From: Campanula takesimana | Taxonomy: Eukaryota; Streptophyta; Magnoliopsida; Asterales; Campanulaceae | Direction: 5' to 3' | Length of the DNA: 64,000 nucleotides | Assembly: GCA_026119855.1 (NCBI GenBank) | Contig: JAOWBW010000147.1 | Span: 682,001 to 746,000, forward strand | Part shown: positions 44,212-56,258 of the stretch, in pieces | Position numbering within the stretch: position 1 is the stretch's first letter | Layout: every line of letters begins with the position of its first letter | Program-made: the position numbers and the translations under genes | Notes under the pieces: model-generated | Databases searched by the model: none | What the model was told of the DNA's origin: nothing | The model's input: the letters and a program-made list of their open reading frames with translations, nothing else

Positions 44212-45580
44212 TTATTTGCTTGGCATATTTAGCATTCCCATATTTGCTCTCAAATAGCCAAATCTTTGTTCATCCAGTGCTTTTGTGAGAATGTCAGCCA
44301 GTTGATTCTCAGTGCACACATGAGAGAGTCATATATCACCTTTTTTAATATGATCCCTTATGAAATGGTGCCTAACTTCAATGTGCTTTGTTTTAGAGTG
44401 TTGAACTGGATTCTCAGTCATTGCTATAGCACTAGTATTATCACAGAAAATAGGAATATGATCTTGAAAAATTCCAAAGTCTTTGAGTTGATTTCTAAGA
44501 TAAAGGACTTGTGAGCAACAAAGTCTAGCAGCAACATATTCTGCTTCTGCAGTTGATGTAGCAACTGAGGTTTGCTTTTTGCTGCACCAACTTACAATTC
44601 TTGAGCCTAGAAACTAACAACTAACACTAGTAGATTTTCTATCCAAATTGCATCCAACATAGTCTAAGTCAGTATATCCAATGAGAGATATAAGATATTC
44701 TTTAGGGTACTAAATCCCAAAGTCAGGAGTCCCTTTAAGATATCTTAAAATCCTTTAAACTGCTGCTAAGTGTGATTCTTTTGGATCTGCTTGAAACCTT
44801 GCACATAAGCAAACAATGAACATGATGTCAGGTCTTGAAGCAGTAAGAGATCCAATGAAACTTCTATACAGAGTTTGATTCACACTCTGACCTTCAGGAT
44901 CTGCATGTAATTTTGCAGTTGTTGATAGAGGAGTTTTGGCTGTGGATACATTTTGCATATAAATTTCTTCAGCATATCTCTAGTATATCCCAGTTCTATT
45001 TTCAGTGATAGGCCTATCATCAGTAGTAGGTCTACTATCATTTGTAGGTCTACTATCATCAGTAGAACTATTATCAGGAATGAGAATAGGGTTAGTGAGA
45101 GCAGTTCCATGCTTAGAAACTCATGGTAAAGGTGGAATATCATTGATTTTGAGGTTACTGAAAGGAGGAAATGGTTTAGGAGTGATTTTGGGTAGATTAT
45201 AAAGAAGATAGTCGTGTTGGTCATTTTGGGAGAAAATGGGTGATGGTTCAGGCAGAGAATCAACATTTCCAAGAGTTTCATCAAACTCATCAATTTTTAT
45301 ATCCCAGGCACTGGGATATTCATCAAAATCTACATTAATGGACTCTTCAACCACCATTCTTCTTCTATTATAAACTCTATATGCCTTGCTGGTGGCAGAA
45401 TAGCCAAGGAATATGCCTTCATCACTTTTAGACTCAAATTTATCAAAATTATTCTTCCCATTGTTGTGAATGTAGCATTTACTCCCAAAAGCATGAAAGT
45501 AAGAAATGGTTGGAGTTCTTTCATTCCACAATTCATAGGGAGTCTTTAAGTGAAATTTGTTAATCAAGGTCTTGTTCTGA
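44212..45580 (-). pseudogene. pol 3' part of element C: integrase C-terminus, RT remnant, RNase H
   Basis: From the CACTA junction leftwards the integrase C-terminal part is open (45567-45121; TPYELWNERTPTISYFHAFGSKCYIHN). A linker follows in which the family-2 word is repeated, giving DDSRP and NDSRP-type repeats (45000-45062). RT is then joined late, at the RDMLKKF block, so about 1 kb with the catalytic core is absent. RNase H (TAEAEYVAA, TKHIEVRHHFI) ends at 44212 after NMPSK. Confidence 0.85.
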
Positions 45581-45852
45581 ACACACTACAAGAAAAACAC
45601 CTTTCTACGATGGCTAAAAACAATCGCCTATAGGTAAAAATCCATCGCGTTTTAGGTTTTGCGATGGATGAAATCATCGACAGGACCTTCGCCTATACCC
45701 CTGTCGCTAAAGGTATAGGCGATTTTTTTAGCCATCACAGAATGTTTCCCATAATATGCGATTGCTTTTCAATCGAATATAATATTTTTAAAAAAAATAT
45801 ATATAATAATAATTTAATGTGTTGGCCATCGCAGAAACTATGATACATAAGG

Positions 45853-46290
45853 AGACGGATAAAGCCATCGCCTATTACCGCTTTTTCAATCTTATGCGAT
45901 TGTTTTTCAATCGCTTATTGTGGATATATTTTTTTTTAATTAAAATAGACGGATAAAGCCATCGCTTATTACCCCTTTTGCAATCTTATGCGATTGCTTT
46001 TCAATCACTTATTGTAAATATTTTATTTTTAATTTAATTTTAATTAAAATAGACGGATAAAGCCATCGCTTATTACCCCTTTTGCAATCTTATGCGATTG
46101 CTTTTCAATCGCTTATTGTAAATATTTTATTTTTAATTTAATTTTAATTAAAATAGACGGATAAAGCCATCGCCTATTACCCCTTTTCAATCTTATGCGA
46201 TTGGTTTTCAATCGCTTATTGTAAATATTTTATTTTAAATTTTAATTTTAGTTAAAATGTGAGACGGATATAGCCATCGCGTATCGCCTT
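45853..46290. repeat. Subterminal tandem array of the CACTA element
   Basis: Units of about 94-107 bp start agacggataaagccatcgc at 45853, 45947, 46051, 46155 and 46262. Each contains CCATCGC, TGCGATTG and CAATCGC words followed by an AT-rich spacer. A T-run follows at 46289. These are probable binding sites for the TNPA-like protein. Confidence 0.85.
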
Positions 46291-46622
46291 TTTTTTTTTT
46301 TTTTTTTTGCAATAGCTTGTTACAGAACCTCAATGCCAAGCCTATTACCCATCTCAACCAAGCATGTTGAAAAAGATATATAACATAAAATGAAACTGAA
46401 ATTTGCAAAAACATAAGCCTTTAAACATAAATTGGCAACAAAATGTTTCACCAATTTTTTCACCAGTCCAAAAAAAGAAACTAGTTCAAAATATATGCAA
46501 AACACCTATTTAGAACTACGAGTCTACCAAGGCTCAAGCAGTTTTAAACATGACCAAAAACATACATACTTTAGCCAATTAGTTTCATAATTTCTAAAAG
46601 AAAAATATACCCAAGTATGTAA

Positions 46623-49530
46623 CTATGGAATCTCACCACCCGTCTCACCATCATCATTGGAAGGAGATGAAATTGTTGGAATATTCGATGCACGATCAGA
46701 ATATGGTGTAGAATCACAATCATCGTTGAAGTCAGGAATGGGTGGCGGGGCAATCCCAAACCTCTCACCTAATTCAGCCAAGAATGGAGCCATGCTGTTA
46801 ATAAACGCTTCCATTTTCTTCATTTTCTTGGAGGAATTTTGTGATGCGACATATGCTACATAATCAACTGATGAAGCGTTACTCGAACGCTTGGACCATC
46901 TCTCACCTGGCTGTCCAATCAGCCTTCCTCTATTGACCCCACCGACTGCTGCCTCCCATATCTTCAATCCAGGATCTGAAACAGGGTCACATCCAGGGTG
47001 CAAAATACAATTAACAGGAGCTGTTGGGTCTAAGCCATTCAATTCACGCAAATCTTTGGCGTAGACCTCTTGTGTATGGAACAAAGAAATTGATGAGATT
47101 GAATCAATTTAATAGGATTGCACATATAAGACACCTCCAACCACAAGCTCAGGTTTACCAAAAGCAAGATAATGAATGAGCTGCTGAGTCTTTTGTTTAA
47201 AAAAAAAGACTCATTTAACGATAAATAAAATGATTTATAATACATCTTCCTGTATGATGAAAGAAAAAAATACCTTTTTTTGCAATGTCGCACAAAGGAC
47301 AGAAACCCATTACAATGTCGCAAGGAGAGTATAAATTTATACTCTCCGTCCCGGAGTAAGAGTCATACCTTTTTTTTGCACAGAGATTAAGAAAATGTAG
47401 AAGTAAAGTAAGTGTAAAAGTGGATACTATATTGGAAGGAGGAACCAATATTTATAGGGAGAGCAGACCAAAAAGTTTCAAGAAAAAGAAAGTAAATCTG
47501 AGTATAAAAAATTGCTATGGACTAATACCAAGAAGAGCACTGCCATTATCCAAAAGCACTAAACAATCTATGTACATAAGCTGTCAAGCAAACGCCTCAG
47601 AAACACACCAAACGAGTCATTTAAACTATGTTTGGTAACCATCTATGTTTCTGTATCACAGTTAGAAAGAGAAATACATTTATGCTCCTATTCCTTTCCA
47701 TTTCCTTTCCACCAAAATTAAAAAAAATTGAACATGCGTTTGACAACCATTCTTTTTCTCTTGCTTTCCCTCAAAGTTATTTTTCATTGTACAACTGATC
47801 AAAGCATGAGATGGATCAATTTCAGTAATTCGGAGTTTATATAACAATCTTCTTTTACAATTTTTCTTGTTCTTACATCTTCACCACCTCTACCGTAATT
47901 GCTATTGTTGATTATTCACTCCCCAATAGTTACAGCCATAACCCATTCCCATGAATAATGATTTACTCTCTGTCTCATTTTAAGAGTCAAAAATTTCCTA
48001 AAAAAAGACTCATTTTAAGAATCAAAATCTTAAAATGGAAAGTGAGTCATACATGTCATACTCACAACATGTTATCCACTAACTCTTCTCTACCCCACTT
48101 TCTCTCTCCTATCCAAACATCAACACTCACAACACATTACATTTCCCTTAATTCTTGAACCCATCCATTTTTTGACTCTTAAAATAGGACGGAAGGAGTA
48201 TGACAGAAATGGGTATCAAGTAACCGTTATTTACAACAAATTATCAAACCATCTTAAATCAGATTCATCCCTGTCAAATCCATTATACATGTTAAGCTTC
48301 AAATGCTCCAAATTAAAGTTACTAGCAAAGTCAATTTGGGTTTATGACTTTGGCGGAACTCGTGATTTCCAATTTTTACAGAAAGCAAGGAGAGAAAGAA
48401 CATTCAGCAGCAGCATTTGTAGCACTAGTTATCAAACAAGCCCTTAAATTCCCAGTCATTAACCAATAGTATTTCGCATTCACAGCAGAAAAAACAGAAC
48501 ATTCAGCAGCAGCATTTGTAGCACCAGAATAATCACCCGTCACCGAGGACGGAAAACTATTACCACTATTTTTACACTCGCATGTAATTTTTTCTCTAAA
48601 CATATTCACAACAGTCATATTATATAACAACAGCCAAGAATGAAATCCACCCCCCCCCCTCAAATAGAATATTAAATCCCATACTTCACAACAGCCAAGA
48701 ATTAAATCCCATATGTACCATACCAGATTGAACCAAACACTCCACAAAGAAACACACACCTGAAGATTCTCAGCTTCTTTGGTAACCCATATCTTATCAT
48801 TATTGTCGGTACTTTTCTTCTTTTTAAGGTGAGTTTCAGTGAACCTTTCAATTTGAGTTGGTCAACGACCTAAAACATCTTCCTGTATGATGAAAGAAAA
48901 AATTCTTATCATCTAATTAAACAAAGAACAAAAATTACAAACATATGTATTAAAAATTATAATTAGAACTTAGTTTTCATTACCAGTTTCTTATCTCTTT
49001 CCTCATATGTAATTCTTCCAGATGTGTGAGGAATATTTTTTATTGATGCTCGGTTTTGCTTATGTAGTTCACTTGATTTTATAAACTCGGGACTCATCCA
49101 ATGATCACATAATCCTTGCCAGGCCTCCTCGTTTGTCCATTCAGGTGTGTGGTTCCTCGCTTCAAGTATTGATGTATGATCTTTAATTGCCTTATCTTTC
49201 CATGCAAAGAGATACTTTGGAAAGTTCCTAGCTGCTATATACTCCCAAACTTTCCTGCCTCTCTCTTGTTCTTCGGGTGAAATAAATCTGAAGTACCTCT
49301 AGAAAGACACAAAAGATTGCTAAATCAAGTTATTTGTATTCTTAAAAAGTACAAAAATTGTGATAGAAAAGGAATGTTACCAAATATTCAGCCCAAAGAG
49401 AATCAATTTCTTCTTCTTTCCATTCGCTCCATGATTTTTTATGTTCATCGAAGTGTCTTTGAATGATTGGGCCAATCTTTGATATAGCAGAAGCAGGTAA
49501 TAATCTACAAGAATGTAGATTTAGAAACAA
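46623..49530 (-). CDS. TNPA-like gene of the CACTA element (plant En/Spm transposase family), spliced
   Basis: Exon candidates on the minus strand are as follows: about 49530-49380 (LLPASAISKIGPIIQRHFDEHKKSW, WAEYL), 49300-48985 (RYFRFISPEEQERGRKVWEY, NHTPEWTNEEAW), 48860-48768 (PTQIERFTETHLKKKK, donor AG/GTGTGT), and about 47066-46623 (EVYAKDLRELNG, a tail of VASQNSSKKMKKMEAFI). The F-ETH-KK signature and exon order match the Ptta/En/Spm TNPA-like group, which binds subterminal repeats. Exact splice sites are provisional. A Stowaway MITE sits in the last intron. No stop was seen inside the named exons. Confidence 0.65.
47966..48198. mobile_element. Stowaway MITE (233 bp) in an intron of the TNPA-like gene
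   Basis: The inverted ends are CTCTCTGTCTCATTTTAAGA and the complement of aaaataggacggaaggag, flanked by TA at 47964-47965 and 48199-48200. This is the classic CTCCCTCCGTCC-type Tc1/mariner MITE terminus with one degraded arm. It has no coding capacity. Confidence 0.85.
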
Positions 49531-49537
49531 TAAACAT

Positions 49538-50302
49538 ATATATATATATATAGGGTTTTGTTAGGATACCCCCTTCAAGGGTATCTTAACAAGTGACCCT
49601 TTTTTTAAGACCAAAATGTCCACCACTTTATATATGCACAAAAAAAATAAAGAGGGCAAGATTTTAATTTGAAAGCAAAGAAGCCTGTCTTTTTATCCCT
49701 CCCAGTTCAGTTTTCTCTCTCTCAAGTCATCTCAGACGACTGTAAAATTTTCAAATTTCAGGGAACTTACTACCATTCAGTCGTGCACTATGCGCATGTA
49801 CATCCAGTTAGGGGTTGGATTGATTGGGAGATTGAAAGAGATGGAGAGAAATCAGCCGGATGAGTTTATAATTTTGAAATCAAAAGAAACCCCTTTTCAT
49901 CTCCCAAATTCAACCCTGCTCTATTTTGGACTTTGTTGTTAATGAAGTTTTGGGCAGTACATGGGAGAAAAAATCCAGAACTGTTTTTTCCCCTTCATCA
50001 TTACATATCTGATTTCATTTTGCTTTAACTGACATTTTCACATGCAATTCATTGATCAAACTTGTGCTTGATTCCACCCTGAACTCCAAGAACATATCCT
50101 CACAAAAACTATGGTGATGAAGGTTTCTAACAGATAAGTTCTGAGTATAAAGCAGAGACCCAGACTCAACCCTAATACCATTACCAATAGCATCTCACAA
50201 CAATATGAATATGAATGAATCCAGCTAAAGTTCAGACCACTAAAAATGGCGACTCAACCCATGCAGAGAGCAATGTCAAACTACTTAATTGATGTGAACA
50301 TC
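49538..50302. other. Unassigned spacer between TNPA-like and TNP2-like genes
   Basis: A TA tract (about 49538-49553) is followed by a hairpin (GTTAGGATACCC and GGGTATCTTAAC, one mismatch) near 49570-49600. About 700 bp of plus-strand-looking leader sequence come next. There is no ORF I trust. Because the TNP2-like frame loses its usual C-terminal part exactly here, this may be an inserted piece, possibly Helitron-like by its TATATAGGG start, but no end signal was found. Confidence 0.3.
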
Positions 50303-52446
50303 CTACAGGAACATGCACAAAACAATTGGGACAAAGAGATTATAATGCATGCAATCTGATTCAAGCTTCTCTAATTCATCTTCTTTGTACACCTTTGAGC
50401 ATATATTCTTAAAAAACCGGCTAAGTGCATTCAAGGGTTCCCACACATCATTGGGCAGGAATTCACGGAATGCGTGTGGGAGAAATCTTTCCATTAAAAT
50501 ATGACAATCATGTGTCTTTAGCCCGGATATCTTGCACTCTTTAGGATTAACACAACGAGAAATGTTCCCGGCATACCCGTCCGGAACTTTTAGTGATTGG
50601 AGCCACTCGTACACTTGTTTGATTTGTTCATTGGTCAAAGTATACTTGGCTTTTGGCATCATTGGCTTCTGATTGTGACCCAATTTTATATGCAATTCAG
50701 GTCTTATACAAAGAGTTTCCAAATCAGCTCGGGCTTTATGGTTGTCTTTGGTTTTTTGCTTGACATTCATAACTGTATTAAAAACATTATCGAAAACATT
50801 TTTTTCAATGTGCATCAAATCCAAATTATGTCGAATCAAAAGGGTGTGCCAGTACAGTAACTCAAAAAATATACTCTTCTTAGTCCAATTATGCTCAACC
50901 CCAAAACCTGCAATTTTTTCGTCACTATTTATCCCCTTCCCAAAAGTGATCGAATCAAATTGATTAATCTGATCTAAAATTTGATCACCCGTTTTTCGTG
51001 GAGGAGCTAACTTTCTCTCAGTCTTGTTGTTAAAGTTTTTCTAGTCCGATCGGAATCTATGTGTAGATTTCAACCAGCGACGATGACACCCAAAGTAACA
51101 TGACTTCCGACCTTCTTTGAGAGTAAAAGCAATAGTGTCATCCATACAAACAGGACATGATAACTTTCCATGTGTACTCCAACCAGCCAACATACCATAG
51201 GCAGGGAAGTCACTGATAGTCCATATTAATATAGCCTTTAAAGTAAAATTTTGGTTTAGAGAAATGTCATAACTATTAACATCTACATTCCATAATGTCT
51301 TCAGTTCCTCTATTAGTGGCTCTAGAAACACATCAAGCTCTCTACCAGGGCCTTTTGGGCCTGTAATAACTAGAGGCATAAACATATATACGGGCTTCAT
51401 GCACATCCATGGTGGTAGATTATATGGGGCGACAAAGACAGGCCATCTTGAGTGTGGCTTACTAGAGTGCCCAAAAGGATTGAACCCATCAGTTGCTAAT
51501 CCTAGTCTGATGTTACGAGAATCCGCTGCAAAGGTCGGATAATTATGATCAAAATCTTTCCAAGCCTTTCCATCAGCGGGGTGTCTTATCTCACCCTCAA
51601 CATCCATACGTTTTTCACTATGCCACCTCATGTGTTCAGACAAATAAAGTCTTTGAAGCCTAGGAATGAGAGGAAAATAATGCAAGACTTTTTTTGGTAT
51701 AGGCTTACGTTTCTCAATTATAGCATTATCCAGGTTTTTGTACCTAAACTCGCCACACGTAGGACATGTTATCAAGTCTTTGTTCTTCCCCCAAAACAAA
51801 ACACAATCATTCTCACATGCATGTATTTTCTCATGAGGGAAACCTAGACCCTTCATTAACGATTTACATTTATAATATGATTCTGGCAATTTCTCATCCT
51901 TTGGCAACATTTGCTTTATAAATGTCAATAGCGCATCAATCCCCTTATTGGGAATCCCATACTCAGTTTTCAAGTGCAACAATTGACTTACAGCGGTGAG
52001 CTTGGTGTAAGAGTCACACCCTTCCCACAATGGTTCATTACAAGACTTAAATAAATCAAAAAACTTTTTTGATTGTGCATTAGGGTTCTCATTGTATGTA
52101 TCATAGTTTGGACCGACAGCTTCCCTTAACATTTCACTAGCCCAGTTCTCATTTCTCTCATTATCTACATTAGAATTTTCCAACTCAATGTTCGATTCCC
52201 CGTGTCTACTCCACCTTTTATAATCAGGCACAAACCCATTATTAAGTAAGCACATTCTCACACACTCTCGTGTCTTATAAATGCTAAAATCACATTTACT
52301 TGAAGGACAACGTATCATGCCACCAGCCATACACTCAGGGTGTGAAAAAGAAAAATCAAGAAAACCTTCTACCCCTTTTAAGAAGTTTTCTACGAAACCC
52401 GAATTCTCATAACCATCCCTATACATCCAATCACGATTAAGAGACA
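50303..52446 (-). pseudogene. TNP2-like transposase (Transposase_21 family) with one in-frame stop
   Basis: It starts at ATG 52446 (MSLNRDWMYRDGY), the plant transposase-associated domain with its CPSSKC cysteines. The catalytic-family region follows: GFPHEKIHACENDC, CPTCGEFRYKN, MRWHSEKR, DGFNPFGHSSKPHSRWPVF and LSCPVCM. A single TAG at 51041-51043 interrupts the frame, which is otherwise open to 50303 (LDLMHIEKNVFDNVF, then a DUF4218-like start, HDCHILMERFLPHAFREFLP). The DUF4218 part breaks off after LEKLESD, so the C terminus is missing. The enzyme would cut the CACTA ends. This copy is inactive unless the stop is read through and the truncation tolerated. Confidence 0.85.
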
Positions 52447-54780
52447 TGTTTCCTGCAAAACAAATTAATCCTATAAACATGATTCTATTTACAAGAAAGG
52501 AACAAGAAAATTCAGCAAATTCATGAACAAAAACAATGAGGGAGTATTAATGAATTAACAAAATTCAGCAAATTCTATATACTGTGAGAGGCAGGTTGTG
52601 ACAAAAGGGGAAAGGCAGGTAAAAAAAAGAGGGAACATCATTTTTGGGACAGAGGGAGTATTTATTTTCTATGCAATGAGCAGGATTTAAAAACGAACCA
52701 AACATAACTCAGAGAAGCAGACTTAACAAGAAGAGAGTGATAATCATAATTGACCATAACATCAAGTTTCACAAAACTTCCATAAACGTGATTCAGAATA
52801 AAATGAGAAGACAAATTCATATTGGAAATTTTATACCTGAATAGCACAATAGGGATACAAAATACATAGGAACAAATAAATTAGTTAAAGTAGTTACCAA
52901 ATGACCATATCTCATTAATACTAATAGCTTTTTCACAAAATAAGCAAACCAAGCAACAAATTTGAAAGATGCAAATTAATGTTCTCAAAAATGTATACTG
53001 CCAGGCCATTTTTTGTTCTTAAATATGTTCTCTGCGCAAAATGAGTGCCTATTTTTTTTTTTTTTTTTTTTTTTAAATGAAGTTACTAAATGAGACATAT
53101 GAGCATAAAAGCAAAACAATACAAGTGCTGAACTAGATATGTATACCTGAATAAATTGTGAATGGCTGGGTTCTTCAGAAGCTTCCCTTCGAGTCAATAA
53201 ACTTTTTCAAATCTCCCTGTTTTTTAAGATAAAAACAAAAAGGAAGGGAGAGAAACAAAACAAATCAGGAAGTTTTACGCATACCAAATCAAGCCCCAAA
53301 TTGCTCAAAAAAAGGGATAAATTCTAATCAATAAAACATTAAAAAAAAAGTCTCTTTTTTTAAGCCATGAGCTTAAGCAGTCGGTGGGCCAAAATATTCA
53401 AGAAAGTAAAGAATACGCTTATCGAACACCTCAAAAAAAAAATCCATTACCTGATTTAAACAAATGTATGTGCGACAACATATTGCATTCCCTTTGTCAC
53501 CGAAAGAGTTGCTTTTTGACTCTACAAAGTCAAATTGACAACGGATCAATCTTTAACTAGTTTTCTTAGTTCTAGAGAGCAGAACTGCAATCTTTGTGAA
53601 TTACATTAAGTGTACTCTGATTTTCATGCTGCTTCTTGAAAATACATGTGAATTCTCATTAAAACTCCTGTGAAAAAGATGACATTGATAAGTCAAATGT
53701 GGTTCTTTATAAGGGAACCAGGTTATGGTTAGAGAGAGTGCCAGTTATGATAATATTTATTATCTCATGTTCTTTTAATATTAGTTTATGTTATGGAAAT
53801 TTCATAGTGGTCAATCTCTGTAGGATTTCAAAAATCGTGCTCAGGAGAAAGAAAAATGAATTACTAACTATTTGCTTGGAGCGAAGGCTTGGCTTCACTG
53901 AAGCTCAGCTCGAGAGAGGCTTATTGGCTTGAGAATTAAACTCAATAAAACTCTCAAGTCCAGCTCCATCATTGCTTACTTTAGTCTAGTCACTGCTTTC
54001 TTTATCGGTTTACTTTCGGACTTGGGCATCCCTATGCTTTATCTTTAGGCCTGTATTTTTTTTATCATATTACATTTCTTGATAAAAAAATACTTATAAA
54101 AGAAGCATCTTAAGTTGATATTGTTGTTTCATTGGCAGGGTAGGAAAGAGAATGAATAGAAAAAGAATCAAAATTGGCAACTAAAGGTTTGCGAAGATTA
54201 GCTGCTTTTGATATTGTTGTTTCATTGATATGTATCTGAGAACAGCAGCAATTGTGATTCTGTTGGTAAGATTAGCTGCTTTGAATCCTTTACCATTCTT
54301 ATAGCAGACCTTGATATGCATACAACATACTGAGTTTAGATACCAAAAATAGTAAGCAAAAAATAGAAAGGGAAGGGGGAATAGTAATTACCTTTGGGAT
54401 CCCGCAAAGAGAAGATCCGAAGAGGAGGTGGCGAGGTTCGAATGAATTTGAGAGGGAAGGAGACAATATGATTTCGATCGGTGGGTAGAGTAGTATGGAG
54501 GGGTAAAGACAACGACACTCCGGTGGATTTTGGAACCGATTGTAGATAGAATTCGGTGGATTTTGGAACCGATTTGGACAAAAATAGAGAGGATATGAAA
54601 TTGGGAATTTTGGAACCGATTTAGAGAGAAATAGAGAGTAGAGACAACAATGGATTCTGGTGATTTACCTTGGAGAAGAGATTGTCGAGAGAGAAGGAGA
54701 AGTTTTGTGGGAGGAGAAACTGGGAGAGAGAGATCGACAATAGAAAGAGAAAGAGAAAGTTATTGAAAGCGAATTTTGCC
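52447..54780. other. Non-coding 5' part of the CACTA element
   Basis: No gene is supported. Contents include a T-run at 53051-53074 and a MITE-like arm (gggacagagggagta) near 52645. A triple occurrence of ttttggaaccgatt lies at 54528-54620. The minus-strand ORF 54336-54581 with a downstream donor-like GTAATT may be an untranslated or leader exon of the transposase transcript. Confidence 0.4.
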
Positions 54781-55086
54781 CTAAATGGTTATGCGATGGA
54801 ATGGTAGTCGGATTCTATAAAAAAAATTAATTATTATTAACTTTCAGCTAGAAATTTAATTTTAGACTATATGCGATTGAATAACCCTCGCATAAACAAA
54901 TATATCTCCCGCTTATGTATTTGATGTTGGCCCGCCAATATTTTGGACTTGCCGCGAGGTAAATTAAAAAGGTAGGCGACTGAACACACTGCGATGGCTA
55001 AGCAATTGCCTAAACAGATCTACTGCGAAGGCTTTAAAAGCCATCACCAAAAGCCATCGCATATTGTCATTTTTCTTGTAGTGACA

Positions 55087-56080
55087 TAGACTGCAGTTGT
55101 AACAGCTTCTCCCCAAAAGTACTTAGGAAGGTTATTTTCAGATAACATGGTCCTTGCAGCTTCACATATTGTTCTATTCTTTCTTTCACCCACTCCATTT
55201 TTTGAGGAGTTCTAGGGGCGGAAAAGTTGTGACTAATTCCTTGCTGATTGCAAAAATCTTCAACTCCAGTGTTCTCAAATTCAGTACCATGATCTGACCT
55301 TATTCTGACCACTTTGATGCTTTTGAGGTTTTGAACTTGATTTATCAATTTTACTAGTTGACCAAGAGTTTCTGATTTGGATTCCAAGAGAATGATCCAA
55401 GAAAATCTTGTAAAGTCATCAACTATCACTAGGGAATACCTTTTTCCTCCTAAGCTTCTGGTTCTGATTGGTCCAAATAAATCCATATGAATAAGTTCAA
55501 GTGGTCTTTTTGTATCCAATCTGTTTTTTGGCTTTAAAAGAAGTCCTTTGTTGCTTTCCACACTGACAAGCATTGCACAGTTTATCCTTTTTGAAGGATA
55601 TCTTTGGAAGTCCTTTAACAAGTTTGGAGGATGCAAGTTTTGCTTTGCTTTTAAGGTTCAAGTGAGCTAGTCTCTTATGCCAGAGCCATACCAAATCAGA
55701 CTGATTATAAGACAGTAGACACATGGCATTGGAAGATTTAGTCACTTCAAGGGATATGCAGTTCTGAATCCAGTAAGAATGACTTCATCATTTGAATTCT
55801 TCACTTGACACAGGTTATGAGAGCACATAACATGAAATCCTTTGTTACAGATCTGACTGATGCTAATCAAGTTGTGCTTGAGACCTTCCACATAAGATAC
55901 ATTTGAAAAGATAATGCTCTTTGTGATCAAGTCTCTATGTCCTTTAACTCTGGCTTGAGAGTTGTCTCCAAAAACAACATTAGGTCCATCTTTTAAAATG
56001 AAGTTCTGCAGCCATTGTTTGTTAAAGGCCATATGCCTGCTGCAGCCACTGTCTAGGTACCAGATTCCTATATTAAATTC
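55087..56080 (-). pseudogene. pol 5' part of element C: protease and integrase N-terminal half
   Basis: The protease block (LDSGCSRHMAFNKQWL) lies near 56065-56020. GAG-pre-integrase (VWLWHKRLAHLN, LVKGLP, CNACQCGKQ) and the integrase core (LIHMDLFGPIRTRSLGGKRY, HGTEFENTGVEDFCNQQGI, SAPRTPQ) follow. The frame shifts near 55200. It is cut at 55086 by the CACTA element and continues at 45580. Confidence 0.88.
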
Positions 56081-56258
56081 CTAACAAAATAATTAAAGAG
56101 AAATAAACATGGTCCCCTTTGAATTATGGGTCCAGGAGGTTAGACAGCCTTAGGGACCCAAACTTTTACAATTTTCTTAGGAGGGCTATTGTTCTTTGGG
56201 ACAACATATTTTTGGTTTAATGAGTTTAGGTAGGATAGGATTTGGTGTATGTAGGGTG

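Larger units (their letters stand above)
45584..55083 (-). mobile_element. CACTA (En/Spm-type) DNA transposon inside the integrase of element C
   Basis: The element is 9,500 bp long. The ends are CACTACAAGAAAAA at 45584-45597 and its inverted copy at 55070-55083, with the 3-bp target duplication ACA at 45581-45583 and 55084-55086. Subterminal regions are dense in CCATCGC, GCGATTG and GCGATGG words, the usual pattern for TNPA binding sites. It encodes a TNP2-like transposase (50303-52446) and a TNPA-like spliced gene (46623-49530), both on the minus strand. Autonomous-type layout is present, but the TNP2 gene has one stop and a truncated end. Confidence 0.95.

Noticed and set aside
49538..50302. 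Helitron insertion in the CACTA element
   Set aside because: The TATATAGGG start is suggestive, but no 3' hairpin followed by CTRR was found and the borders are unclear.
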